A stretch of 64,000 bases of DNA from Spirilliplanes yamanashiensis (GTDB lineage Bacteria > Actinomycetota > Actinomycetes > Mycobacteriales > Micromonosporaceae): the NCBI RefSeq assembly GCF_016863475.1, contig NZ_BOOY01000042.1:50809-114808 (forward strand). The letters run 5' to 3'. The number at the start of each line of letters is the position of its first letter. Positions within the stretch are counted from its first letter, which is position 1. The position numbers and the translations under genes were made by a program. The notes beneath the pieces are model-generated. The model was not told the DNA's origin, made no database searches, and was given only the letters and a program-made list of their open reading frames with translations. Shown in pieces: positions 9,216 through 16,816 of the stretch.

Positions 9216-10469
9216 TCAGTAGCGGGACCATTTCTGGCTGGAGCCGCCGTGGCAGGTCCACAGGTGCAGCTTGCCGCCGTTGCTGGTCTGCCTGTTGCGC
9301 ACGTCGACGCACTTGTCGGCGCTGATGTTCACCAGGTCGCCCGCGCCGCTGAGCGTGAACCGCTGGGCCGGGTTGCCGTTGCAGGTGACCAGGTTGACCT
9401 CGGTGCCGTCGGCGGTGCCGGCCCAGGCCGGGTCCATGCACTTGCCCATGGCCCGGACGGTGCCGTCGCCGTGGAAGGTCCACCGCTGCGCGGCGGTGGT
9501 GTTGCAGTTCCAGATCTGCAGCTTCGCGCCGTCGGCCGCGTTCGATCCGGGGATGTCGATGCAGCGGCCGCTGTGCGCCTGCCGCAGCCGGTCGCCGGCC
9601 GGCGGCGGGGTGCCGCCCGTCGTCCACGAGCGCACCCGCACCCAGTCGATCAGCATCTGCTGCGGGAACTGGGTGGAGCCGTCGGGGAAGCCGGGCCAGT
9701 CGCCGCCGACGGCCACGTTGAGCAGCAGGAAGAACGGCTTGTTGAACACCCACTGCCGCCCGCCGAGGCTGGCCGGGGTGACCCGGTGGTACTCGGAGCC
9801 GTCGATCATCCAGCGGATCAGGTCCGGGGACCACTCGACGGCGTAGGTGTGGAACGCGTCGGCCAGCGGCCGGCTGACGGTGCGGCTGCCCAGCAGCCCG
9901 GCGCCGCCGGAGTAGCCGGGGCCGTGGATCGTGCCGTGCACGGTGTTCGGCTCGCGCCCGATGTTCTCCATGATGTCGATCTCGCCCGAGTTGGGCCAGC
10001 CGACGCTGCCGATGTCGTGGCCGAGCATCCAGAACGCCGGCCAGATGCCCTGCCCGCGCGGCACCTTGATGCGCGCCTCGAACCTGCCGTACCGCTGGGT
10101 GAACTTGCCGGACGTGATGAGCCGCGCGGACGTGTACTCGCACCGCCCGTAGTGGCACTGGTAGTTGTTCGGGTTCTCCCGGCGCGCGGTGATGACCATG
10201 TTGCCGTTGCCGTCGTGGGCGGCGTTGCGCGTCGAGTTCGTGTAGTACTGCCGCTCGTTGTTCCCGAAGCCGTGCCCGGCGACCTCCATCGTCCATTTGC
10301 CCGCGTCGACGGGCGTGCCGGCCGCGCCGTTGAACTCGTCGGACCAGGTCTGCGCCCCGACGGCCGCCTCGGCGTCGTCGGCCCGGCCGGGCAGGTAGAG
10401 GGCCGCGGTGAGGCCGAGGACCGCGACCGCGGCCAGGACGAGGGTGCGTGGTCTTGCCTTGCTGGGCAC
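9216..10469 (-). CDS. GH16 beta-glucanase (laminarinase type) with C-terminal CBM13
   Basis: A 417-residue secreted enzyme starting at GTG 10469 with AGGAG upstream. Residues 1-35 form a signal peptide. The GH16 jelly roll (about 40-280) carries the catalytic signature GEIDIMENIG (nucleophile and acid/base Glu) plus WPAFWMLG and FHTYAVEW. Residues ~290-417 form a ricin-type beta-trefoil (CBM13) with repeated QIWNCN/QRWTF, NLVTCN/QRFTL and HLWTCHGG/QKWS units. GH16 members of this type usually cut beta-1,3-glucans. It is second in the operon, 42 bp after the GH43 gene. Confidence 0.93.
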   Translation of the reverse strand: MPSKARPRTLVLAAVAVLGLTAALYLPGRADDAEAAVGAQTWSDEFNGAAGTPVDAGKWTMEVAGHGFGNNERQYYTNSTRNAAHDGNGNMVITARRENPNNYQCHYGRCEYTSARLITSGKFTQRYGRFEARIKVPRGQGIWPAFWMLGHDIGSVGWPNSGEIDIMENIGREPNTVHGTIHGPGYSGGAGLLGSRTVSRPLADAFHTYAVEWSPDLIRWMIDGSEYHRVTPASLGGRQWVFNKPFFLLLNVAVGGDWPGFPDGSTQFPQQMLIDWVRVRSWTTGGTPPPAGDRLRQAHSGRCIDIPGSNAADGAKLQIWNCNTTAAQRWTFHGDGTVRAMGKCMDPAWAGTADGTEVNLVTCNGNPAQRFTLSGAGDLVNISADKCVDVRNRQTSNGGKLHLWTCHGGSSQKWSRY

Positions 10470-10511
10470 AGTGGACTCCTGCGTGTCGCCGCGGACGGTG
10501 CTGGGGGCTGC

Positions 10512-11621
10512 CTACTCGAAGAACTTGAGGCTGTAACCGGTGTCGGTGGTGGCGCCGGGGACGTTGGCGCGGCGGTAGGTGGTCTTGCCCCACCAGACGG
10601 CGGTGCCGGTGTACCAGTAGCGGGCCGACCACGAGTACGGCGTGCCCTTGGCGACCCCGTGGTACATGATCGGGAACCGGTTGCCGGACGGCGGGCTCGC
10701 GGTGACGTCGCCGTGGTCGAGTACGAACGTGTTCTGGCCGGGCCCGTCGACCTGCGTGGTGGGGTGCCAGCCGGTCCGCATGTTCGGGGCGTGCGAGCCG
10801 AACAGGCAGCCGTTGCTCTTGTACCAGTCCCACACGTTGGTGGGGTTGCCGCCGGCGCGCAGCCGCAGGTCCGCGAGGCAGTACCTGCTGCTCCAGCTGC
10901 CGTTGGCGGAGTACACGACGTGCAGCTGGCCGTTCGGGTCGACGATGGGCTGCGGCGCCTCGTTGATGAACGGGTTGCCGACGGTGCGCTCCCACGACTC
11001 GCGCGGCTGGGAGATGACGAACCGGCCGCCCGTGGTCGTCGTGGGGCTGGTCATGCGGGCGATGTAGAGGTTCTGCTCGTTGGCGCCGGCGGCACCGGAC
11101 CACCCCGACCAGACGAACCAGCGCTGCCCCTGGAAGGTGAACGGCGCGCCGTCGATGGCCCACTGGTCGCCGGGCAGCTGCACCTTGGTGTGGGCGCTGT
11201 AACCGGTGTCGGGCTGCGTGGAGCTGATGTGGTACATCCGGTGCGCGGAGCTGCGCCCGGCCGTGAAGTAGATGCGGTACCGGCCCTCGTGGTGCACGAT
11301 CTCGGGCGCCCAGACGTCGCCGAGCTTGCCGGTGTCGGACCACACCTTCTTCCGGGGGGCGGTGGCGATGCCCTCGAGGGTGGTGGCGCTGCGCACGACG
11401 ATGCCGCCGTCGGCCGTCTTCGCGGAGACGTAGCGGTCGCCGACCTTGATGACGCTGGGATCGGCGCCGCCGAGGGTGGTGCGGCCGAAGGTCTGGACCG
11501 GCGGCGCGGCGGCCCTGGTCTCGGCCCCGGCGGAACCGGCGACGGTCAGCCCGTACCCGGCGGCGACGGCGGACGCGAGGGCGAGGGCGGCGAGGCCGGC
11601 GAACCGGCTGCGGTGCGGCAT
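10512..11621 (-). CDS. Secreted GH43-family glycosidase (arabinan/xylan side-chain type)
   Basis: A 369-residue protein, ATG 11621, with AGGAG nine bases upstream and a classical signal peptide (~33 residues). The five-bladed propeller of GH43 is indicated by GGADPSVIKVGDRYY-like sequence at the start of blade one (general base Asp), DVWAPEIVHHEGRYRIYF, and INEAPQPIVDPNGQLHVVYS (probable acid Glu). Family members release L-arabinofuranose or xylose; the substrate cannot be fixed from sequence alone. It is the first gene of the operon, and the AT-rich region upstream probably carries the control site. Confidence 0.87.
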   Translation of the reverse strand: MPHRSRFAGLAALALASAVAAGYGLTVAGSAGAETRAAAPPVQTFGRTTLGGADPSVIKVGDRYVSAKTADGGIVVRSATTLEGIATAPRKKVWSDTGKLGDVWAPEIVHHEGRYRIYFTAGRSSAHRMYHISSTQPDTGYSAHTKVQLPGDQWAIDGAPFTFQGQRWFVWSGWSGAAGANEQNLYIARMTSPTTTTGGRFVISQPRESWERTVGNPFINEAPQPIVDPNGQLHVVYSANGSWSSRYCLADLRLRAGGNPTNVWDWYKSNGCLFGSHAPNMRTGWHPTTQVDGPGQNTFVLDHGDVTASPPSGNRFPIMYHGVAKGTPYSWSARYWYTGTAVWWGKTTYRRANVPGATTDTGYSLKFFE

Positions 11622-11699
11622 GGGTTCTCCTGATCGTGCCGGTGGGGAAACGGCAACGCACGGTGGGCCGGGGCGGCCCCGAAAAGCGTCCTCAGAGGA

Positions 11700-11800
11700 G
11701 ACAACGAATATGCATGTATGTCAATGATGGCAATTAATAATCTGCCGGATCATGGGCGGGCATAATTATTGCTCCGTTATATGACTGCAGTGTTTTTATT
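11700..11800. promoter_or_regulatory. AT-rich control region between GH operon and sigma gene
   Basis: This ~100-base stretch is strikingly AT-rich against its surroundings. On the minus strand it contains a perfect TTGACA hexamer (11719-11724), but no good -10 at normal spacing. Around 11729-11773, GGCAATTAATAAT is answered by ATAATTATTGC, an imperfect inverted repeat flanking a GC-rich spacer. It probably holds the promoter and operator of the polysaccharide operon. AT-rich islands like this also attract Lsr2-type silencers (general knowledge). No small gene is visible in the rest of 11622-11880. Confidence 0.45.
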
Positions 11801-11885
11801 AGCGTCCGGTCCCTACCCCCGGCCGCCCTCGCCCCCTGGGACGATTGCCGCCACCACCCGGCGAAACCGTGCCGGACGGCGCGTC

Positions 11886-11910
11886 AACCTTTCGAGCCCC
11901 GACTCCGTCT
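11886..11910 (+). promoter_or_regulatory. ECF-type promoter of the sigma-factor gene
   Basis: An AACC element (11886-11889, within GTCAACC) is followed after 16 bases by CGTCT (11906-11910). This is the AAC/CGTC layout of ECF-sigma promoters. The ATG of the sigma gene is at 11919, about where transcription should start, so the message would be leaderless. This suggests autoregulation. Confidence 0.55.
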
Positions 11911-11918
11911 AGGTGACC

Positions 11919-12431
11919 ATGAGGATCAGATCGCCCCGGCACCACGACGACACGTTCTCCGCATTCGTGGCGAACCGCTCCGGACGTCTGATCGCCTACG
12001 CCGAGCTGCTCTGCGGCGACCGCGACCAGGCCCGCGACATCGTGCAGACCGCCCTGGTCCGGGCCTACACGCGCTGGCGGCACATCGAGCACGACGACCC
12101 GTACGGCTACGTGCACCGCTCGGTGACCAACGCGGTCACCGACCACTGGCGCAAGGCCCACCGCCGCTACGAACAACCCGTCGACGAGATACCCGACGTG
12201 CCGACGCCGGACGACACCACGATCGAGGACCGCCGCACCCTGCTGGCCGCCCTCGCCCGGCTCACCCCCCGCGAACGCGCCGTCGTCGTGCTCCGGCACC
12301 TCGACGACCACCCCGAACGCGACGTCGCGGACATGCTCAACGTCAGCGTCGGCACCGTCAAGGCGACCTGTTTCCGGGCGCTGCGCAAGCTCCGCGTGAT
12401 CATCTCCGCCGAACCCACTTTCCAGGAGTAA
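11919..12431 (+). CDS. SigE-family ECF RNA polymerase sigma factor
   Basis: A 170-residue ECF sigma factor. Region 2 spans DTFSAFVANRSGRLIAYAEL through DQARDIVQTALVRAYTRW; region 4 has LTPRERAVVVLRHLDDHPER and DVADMLNVSVGTVKATCFRA, a helix-turn-helix. It matches the actinobacterial SigE-family type that pairs with a downstream membrane protein. An in-frame GTG lies at 11913, but it is only 3 bases past the promoter's CGTCT, so ATG 11919 is preferred. Four bases separate it from the next gene, which likely encodes its regulator. Confidence 0.9.
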   Translation: MRIRSPRHHDDTFSAFVANRSGRLIAYAELLCGDRDQARDIVQTALVRAYTRWRHIEHDDPYGYVHRSVTNAVTDHWRKAHRRYEQPVDEIPDVPTPDDTTIEDRRTLLAALARLTPRERAVVVLRHLDDHPERDVADMLNVSVGTVKATCFRALRKLRVIISAEPTFQE

Positions 12432-12435
12432 CTTC

Positions 12436-13413
12436 ATGCCGACCCAGGATGAGTTGAGAAACGTGATGAACGACGTCGCCGCCACGACCGAACCCCTGTC
12501 CGCCGCGACCGTCCTGCACGCCGGCAAGCGGTACCGCAACCGCCGCCGCCTGCTCGCCGCCGGCGGCGCCGCCGCGGCCGTCCTCGGCGTGGTCGCCGGC
12601 ATCGCCGTCCTGTCACCCGGATCGCCCGACGGCACCACCGGCGCGGGCGACGCCACTGCCCAGCTGCGCCAGTCCGTCGTGGCGCTGCAGGACGGCAACT
12701 ACACCTTCACCCGCACCGGCGCCTACTTCCGCCAGGACGTCGCCCGCGGCACGATCGCCCTGCCCGACGGCTACCTGCTGGACCACGCGCAGGGCTCCAC
12801 GGTGATGCGCGCCGGGGACAACGTCTTCCTCAAGTACGTCGGCGGCGGCAAGGAACAACTGGAGCAGATCAAGGCGGTCGCGCTGCCGCAGGTCCCCGCC
12901 AAGGACCGCCCCAAGTTCGCGGAGGCGTTCACCGCTCTGCTCGGCCCCGAGTGGATCCGCACCGACGAGAAACGCCTCACCGACACCGCCGCCGTGACGG
13001 AGCAGAGCAGCCTCGACTACATCACCCAGTTCCCGTCGGCCGCCCAGCCCGACGTCACCGGCGCGGACGTCCTCATCAAGGCGGTCACCACCGCCGAACG
13101 CGACGGCAACACCATCACCGGAACCCTGAACGGCACCGAGGTCGACGAGAACCTCGGCCTGCTCGGCCCGGTCGACGGCCCCGACGGCAAGACGATGTCC
13201 TACCGCGCGACGCTGGACGACCAGGGCCGGCTCACCGAACTCACCGTCCGCCCGGCCGCCCCGGCCTCCGCCCCGGCCGGCCCGTCCGAGCCCGACCCCG
13301 ACCTGGTCATCACGATCTCGGACTACGGCCGCACCACCGCGCCGACGGCGCCGCCCACCAGCACGACGCTGAACGAGACGGGCTACGACCTGCTCGCCCG
13401 CGACGTCGACTGA
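12436..13413 (+). CDS. Membrane protein, probable partner/anti-sigma of the upstream sigma factor
   Basis: A 325-residue protein immediately after the sigma gene. Residues 1-33 are cytoplasmic (DELRNVMNDVAATTEPLSA, then the basic KRYRNRRRL), followed by one transmembrane helix (about 36-60). A ~260-residue outside domain has several Asp/Thr-rich strands and a Pro/Thr-rich tail. This layout is usual for genes following SigE-family sigma factors in Micromonosporaceae. The short cytoplasmic N-terminus is where sigma binding would occur, though no zinc anti-sigma motif (HxxxCxxC) is visible. Function is inferred from position. Confidence 0.75.
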   Translation: MPTQDELRNVMNDVAATTEPLSAATVLHAGKRYRNRRRLLAAGGAAAAVLGVVAGIAVLSPGSPDGTTGAGDATAQLRQSVVALQDGNYTFTRTGAYFRQDVARGTIALPDGYLLDHAQGSTVMRAGDNVFLKYVGGGKEQLEQIKAVALPQVPAKDRPKFAEAFTALLGPEWIRTDEKRLTDTAAVTEQSSLDYITQFPSAAQPDVTGADVLIKAVTTAERDGNTITGTLNGTEVDENLGLLGPVDGPDGKTMSYRATLDDQGRLTELTVRPAAPASAPAGPSEPDPDLVITISDYGRTTAPTAPPTSTTLNETGYDLLARDVD

Positions 13414-13541
13414 CCGGCTGTCCCGCCAGGCCGCCACCCGGCGACCGACGCGACCGCCGCAGCCCCCTCACCAGCCGAAACCCGATCAACCGCCGAGCAC
13501 CGACACCGCCGGGCAGAGCCTCCCAGTACGCTGTCCCTCGC

Positions 13542-13613
13542 GGGCCGCTAGCTCAATGGCAGAGCTGTGGACTTTTAATCCATAGGTTCGGGGTTCGAGT
13601 CCCCGGCGGCCCA
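13542..13613 (+). tRNA. tRNA-Lys (anticodon TTT)
   Basis: A complete 72-nt cloverleaf: acceptor GGGCCGC (13542-13548) pairs with GCGGCCC (13606-13612), discriminator A at 13613. The D stem is GCTC/GAGC. The anticodon arm has loop CTTTTAA with anticodon TTT at 13574-13576. The T arm is CGGGG-TTCGAGT-CCCCG. CCA is not encoded. A mobile-island remnant starts directly downstream. Confidence 0.96.
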
Positions 13614-13628
13614 CAAAACCGCAGCTCA

Positions 13629-13658
13629 GCGGCCCGGCTCACACTCCGGCCGGGCCGC
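13629..13658 (+). terminator. Hairpin terminator after tRNA-Lys
   Basis: A perfect 10-bp stem: GCGGCCCGGC (13629-13638) pairs with GCCGGGCCGC (13649-13658) around a 10-base loop. There is no U-tract, as is common in actinobacteria. It lies 15 bases past the tRNA. Confidence 0.6.
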
Positions 13659-13668
13659 AAAGCGGCAA

Positions 13669-13689
13669 GTACAGCAGCGAAGTACAGCA
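13669..13689. repeat. 21-nt perfect repeat, copy 1 (two GTACAGCA units)
   Basis: Bases 13669-13689 are identical to 15432-15452. Each copy contains two direct GTACAGCA units starting 13 bases apart. This copy lies ten bases past the stop of the integrase remnant, a position where integrase arm-type sites are usual. Confidence 0.8.
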
Positions 13690-13698
13690 GTAGGCCCT

Positions 13699-13920
13699 TC
13701 ATCGCTCCAGCGCCTTCCCCAGCTTCTTGAGCGCTTCGCGGGTCGCTGCCGATGACACCACGGTGTAGATCTCCATCGTGATCGCGAACTGGGCGTGCCG
13801 GAGAATCTGCATCGCGACCCGAGGATGCACGTCAAGGTCGGCCAGCAACGAGGCGCAGGTACGCCGGGCATCCCGCACCGTGATCCGACGGACGCCGGCC
13901 GCGTCGCACCGCCGGTTCCA
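13699..13920 (-). pseudogene. Tyrosine integrase C-terminal remnant
   Basis: Reading leftwards from TGG at 13920 to TGA at 13699 gives 73 residues matching the end of tyrosine recombinases: WNRRCDAAGVRRITV, DARRTCASLLADLDVHP, AMQILRHAQFAITMEIYTVV. The second-box His (ILRHAQ) and the tyrosine nucleophile region (MEIYTVV) remain, but the usual HxxR reads RxxR (RDARRT). No N-terminal or core-binding part is found beyond 13920. It lies just inside tRNA-Lys, the expected attachment site for such an enzyme. An inactive leftover of an integrative element or prophage. Confidence 0.8.
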
Positions 13921-14402
13921 CCATGGGGGGCGAGGCGGCCCTCCGCTCGGGCTGCGGATGAAGGCTGGGGGCCGGGCGGCTCGCGGGTGTCTTGACTAGG
14001 ACCTCGCAGCTCTGGTGGTCATTGTCAGATTGCCGGTAGTTACCGAGTGGGAACAGGCTGGTTCGGCGGTTCGATGCCCAATCTCGTGACGGCCGTGACG
14101 AAGCTGTCTCAGGACCTACGTGACCCGGCTAGGTGGGTCGACCGACAGCCGTGGCGCTCCGTTGGCACTCGCCCGGTCCAGCCGTAGTGTGCCGTCGCGT
14201 TCCACCCGGCGACCTTGCTGACATATTGCGACTGCTCGGCACGCCGTGTCTGGTGCTCACGGCTCGCCGACGTCCGGACAAACCGACGACAGTGTGTTCG
14301 GCGGCCCGTCGACGACCGGTCACGGCGACGACACGATGTCTAGCGGGTGGGGTCCCTGTCCGAACACTCGCCTTCCTGCAGGGGCGTGAGCCAGGAGGCT
14401 GG
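13921..14402. other. No gene recognised
   Basis: About 480 bases with visibly lower GC than the core genome. Short open frames exist, but none has a convincing ribosome site, domain or codon pattern. Probably decayed DNA of the mobile island. Confidence 0.5.
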
Positions 14403-14861
14403 TCAATCGTCGCTGTCCTTCTTGACAGTCGCGGTGATGAAGGAGCCTGCTGCTACCGTCGAGCCGGCCTTCGGGTCCTGTGACACTACGATCCAGTTCG
14501 AGTCGATGACTGGTATCCGGTTCGCGCCTGTGGCGTCTTTCGCCGGCGCCACGTGCAGGCCAGCCGCGCGCCAGAGGTCCTGTGCTGATTGATAATCCAG
14601 GCCAACCCCACGCGGTACCTCAACCTTGGCGGCCTTTGGCGGGGCCTGCGTTGCGTCCTTCGAAGCCGTCGACTTCGTAGGAGCCGCCTCCGAACTCGCG
14701 ATTGCTGCGGAGGGGGTTGTCGCCGCCATAGTGGTCGCCAAGGGAGCCGGTTCCGCAGCCTTGTCAGAATCACCGCAGGCGGCTATTGCGAGCATGATCG
14801 CTGTCATGATTGCCGCGGAACTGGTTCGTCGCAAACCAGGGCTAAGGCGTCGACTACTCAC
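14403..14861 (-). CDS. PASTA-domain lipoprotein
   Basis: A 152-residue protein starting at GTG 14861 with a strong GGAGG site five bases upstream. The leader ends in a lipobox (IMLAIAAC, Cys ~29), followed by an Ala/Thr/Ser-rich linker (about 30-80). The C-terminus is one PASTA domain: VEVPRGVGLDYQSAQDLWRA, AAGLHVAPAKDATG, VVSQDPKAGSTVAAGSFITA. PASTA units bind peptidoglycan or muropeptides in kinases and penicillin-binding proteins; a single copy on a lipoprotein suggests cell-wall attachment. It sits in the island between the integrase remnant and the IS, with no operon partner. Confidence 0.85.
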   Translation of the reverse strand: MSSRRLSPGLRRTSSAAIMTAIMLAIAACGDSDKAAEPAPLATTMAATTPSAAIASSEAAPTKSTASKDATQAPPKAAKVEVPRGVGLDYQSAQDLWRAAGLHVAPAKDATGANRIPVIDSNWIVVSQDPKAGSTVAAGSFITATVKKDSDD

Positions 14862-15009
14862 GTTTCCTCCATGCGTTGATGGTGCCCGATCCAGTGTCTG
14901 CGCTCAGACGCTGACCGCCATGGAACTTACGGTCAGGCTAGAGCCTCAACCGGGCCTCTGGCGACCAGCAGGACTCGAGGGAATTGGGGTAAAGGGTACT
15001 GGTTGTAGA

Positions 15010-15228
15010 TCAACCGCTAGCCTCACGCAATTCCGCATCCGGTGACGTACACGGTGTCCGTTCAACTCCACTCGACTCACGCTCACGCGATGCCGGGGAC
15101 GAGCTCGGCCCCTCCCTGATGCCGAGGTATAGGTGGCCGCCCCTGGAGTTGGCGAAAGCAGCGAACTGCTGCGCGATCAGGGCTGGCGGAGGAACGCTGG
15201 ACTTGAACTCAGTCTCGTCGTCTTCCAT
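15010..15228 (-). pseudogene. AlbA_2/Schlafen-like ATP-binding domain fragment
   Basis: A 72-residue frame that begins like an AlbA_2 (divergent AAA-4) domain: DDETEFKSSVPPPALIAQQF, AAFANSRGGHLYLGIRE. It then runs into unrelated Ser/Arg-rich sequence and stops, whereas the family continues for well over 100 residues. Translation upstream of the ATG (DLDALSELLSK) looks like a continuation of the domain's N-terminus but is closed by a TGA, so the start is also uncertain. Most likely a truncated gene; such domains often belong to phage-defence or transcriptional-regulator proteins. Confidence 0.5.
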
Positions 15229-15431
15229 CTTCGAGAGCAGCTCGCTTAGAGCGTCTAAGTCATTAGGTCAGGATATTTGGCCCATCAACGAGGGCGGTCG
15301 TCGACCGCCCTGAGTGAAGGTTGTGTCCGGGTGCCTTCCTCCCCGATGCATGTTCCGCATCGGAGGTGTCCGCACCGGTGAGGAAGTCGCCCTCGGTGTG
15401 AGGTGGCCGGCGTCGCGGAAGGCCCGCCGCG

Positions 15432-15452
15432 GTACAGCAGCGAAGTACAGCA
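15432..15452. repeat. 21-nt perfect repeat, copy 2
   Basis: Identical to 13669-13689. The surrounding 15229-15580 holds no recognisable gene. A second copy 1.76 kb inside the island may mark the end of another nested element or a second integrase arm-type site. Confidence 0.75.
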
Positions 15453-15581
15453 ACGCCTGCAACCACACGACCCCGGAAGCCGACGCCACACTACGTTCGA
15501 CCTCGTCAGCGCATGATCCAGACCGTCCGGCGATCAGTTCGGGACGAAGCGATCGTGCCCGCCGCGTAGTGGCGACTTCGA

Positions 15582-16420
15582 TTGGCCTGTGCGGTCATTG
15601 AGTCGCTTCTGCCGGTGCCGGGTCGCAGGTCCGGACGGTGGCGGGATCACCGTCAGGTGATCAATGGGATCCTGTGGAAGCTGCGCACTGGAGCGCCGTG
15701 GCGCGATCTGCCGGAACGCTATGGGCCGTGGAAGACCTGCCATGAACGGTTGCGGCGGTGGACCGATGACGGCACCTGGGATGCGATCCTGGCCCGGGCG
15801 CAGGTCTACGACGACGGGCAACCGGTCGAGTGGATCATCAGCGTGGACTCCAGCGTGGTGCGCGCTCATCAGCATGCTGCCGGGGCCCGTCAAAAGGGGG
15901 ATTCGCGGGCGGGATCACGGTCGCGGCGACGGACGGTGAAGCGCTGGGTCGTTCCCGGGGCGGCCTGAGCACGAAGATCCACCTCGCGGTCGACGGCCGC
16001 GGCAGGCCCCTCGCGGTGGTGCTGACCGCCGGGCAGGCTGGGGATAACCCGCAACTGTTCGCCTTGCTCGACGCGATCCGGGTCCATGACGGCCGGCCGG
16101 GCCGGCCCCGGAAGAAGCCCGACATGCTGGTCGCGGACAAGGCCTACGCCCACGACCTCACCCGTACGGGCCTGCGGCGGCGCGGTATTGCCCACGCGAT
16201 TCCTGAACGCGCCGATCAGGTCGCCCGCCGGGCTGCCAAAGGCAGCCATGGCGGACGCCCACCGGTCTTCGACAGGCAGGTCTATCGGCAGCGAAACGTC
16301 GTGGAACGCTGCTTCAACCGGTTGAAGCAATGGCGTGCCCTGGCGACCCGCTACGCCAAACGAGCTGCGCTCTACCGGTCATCGTTGCTGCTCATCGCCG
16401 CCCTGATCTGGCTCAAGTGA
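15582..16420 (+). CDS. IS5-family DDE transposase made by -1 frameshift (ORF A/B)
   Basis: Frame A (15582-15968) encodes the N-terminal part (RDHRQVINGILWKLRTGAPW, DLPERYGPWKTCHERLRRW) and the first catalytic Asp (WIISVDSSVVRAHQHAAGA). Frame B (open from 15830, stop 16420) carries GGLSTKIHLAVDGRGRPL, the second Asp (MLVADKAYAHD) and the DDE Glu region (QRNVVERCFNRLKQWRALAT). The frames overlap at A-AAG-GGG (15892-15900), a typical -1 slippage site, so a fused product is expected. The start is TTG or lost. Frame A continues past the slip to an unrelated tail. Confidence 0.8.
15892..15900 (+). other. Programmed -1 frameshift slippery site
   Basis: A run of four A followed by five G, read CAA-AAG-GGG in frame A and AAA-GGG in frame B. 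The protein similarity passes from frame A to frame B exactly here. Confidence 0.7.
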
Positions 16421-16439
16421 TCGGCAGGACAGGCCCTAG

Positions 16440-16816
16440 TCGAGGAACCGACCGGCAAGGGCGGGAGTCCAGACGATGACTGAACTGGGCCGCGTACCGG
16501 TGGCCCGCCAGTGTTCGACGGCCGCCGGGGCCCAGACGCGGGCTCTCGGGGCGCCTGCCCGACCGAGCTGGACGGAATTGGCCTGGCGGGAATCGTCTCG
16601 GCCGCCGCCCAAGTATGGACGTGGCTGCGCCGCGACCACTCTCCCGAGGAGCCAGGTCGCGCCAGATAGGCGACGCAACCGAAGCACCCGTCACGATCCG
16701 GTTGACGGTGGGTACCGGAAAAACGCAGTGATCAGGACGGACCAGCGTTCTCACGATCACCCACATCCGCGCCTCGCCGAACGCGAATCAACCGAACTCG
16801 GAGAAGTCCCCGCTGA
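16440..16816. other. No gene recognised downstream of the IS
   Basis: About 380 bases with only low-complexity open frames on either strand; no ribosome site or domain. Probably island DNA interrupted by the IS insertion. Confidence 0.5.

Larger units (their letters stand above)
15582..16435 (+). mobile_element. IS5-family (IS427-like) insertion sequence, left end missing or unclear
   Basis: One transposase in two overlapping frames, with a right end at about 16435 (GGCCTGTCC read inward) followed by CTAG, a YTAR-type target. On the left the coding frame starts inside a conserved segment and lacks the usual N-terminal ~10 residues. A GGCCTGT at 15584 matches only the outermost 7 bases of the right end, and no CTAG flanks it. 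The element is therefore probably truncated on the left. Confidence 0.75.

Noticed and set aside
11913..11915. GTG 11913 as start of the sigma factor
   Set aside because: It sits 3 bases after the promoter's CGTCT element, upstream of the likely transcription start; ATG 11919 fits better.
15584..15590. GGCCTGT as the left terminal repeat of the IS
   Set aside because: Only seven bases match, it lies inside conserved transposase coding sequence, and no CTAG target flanks it.
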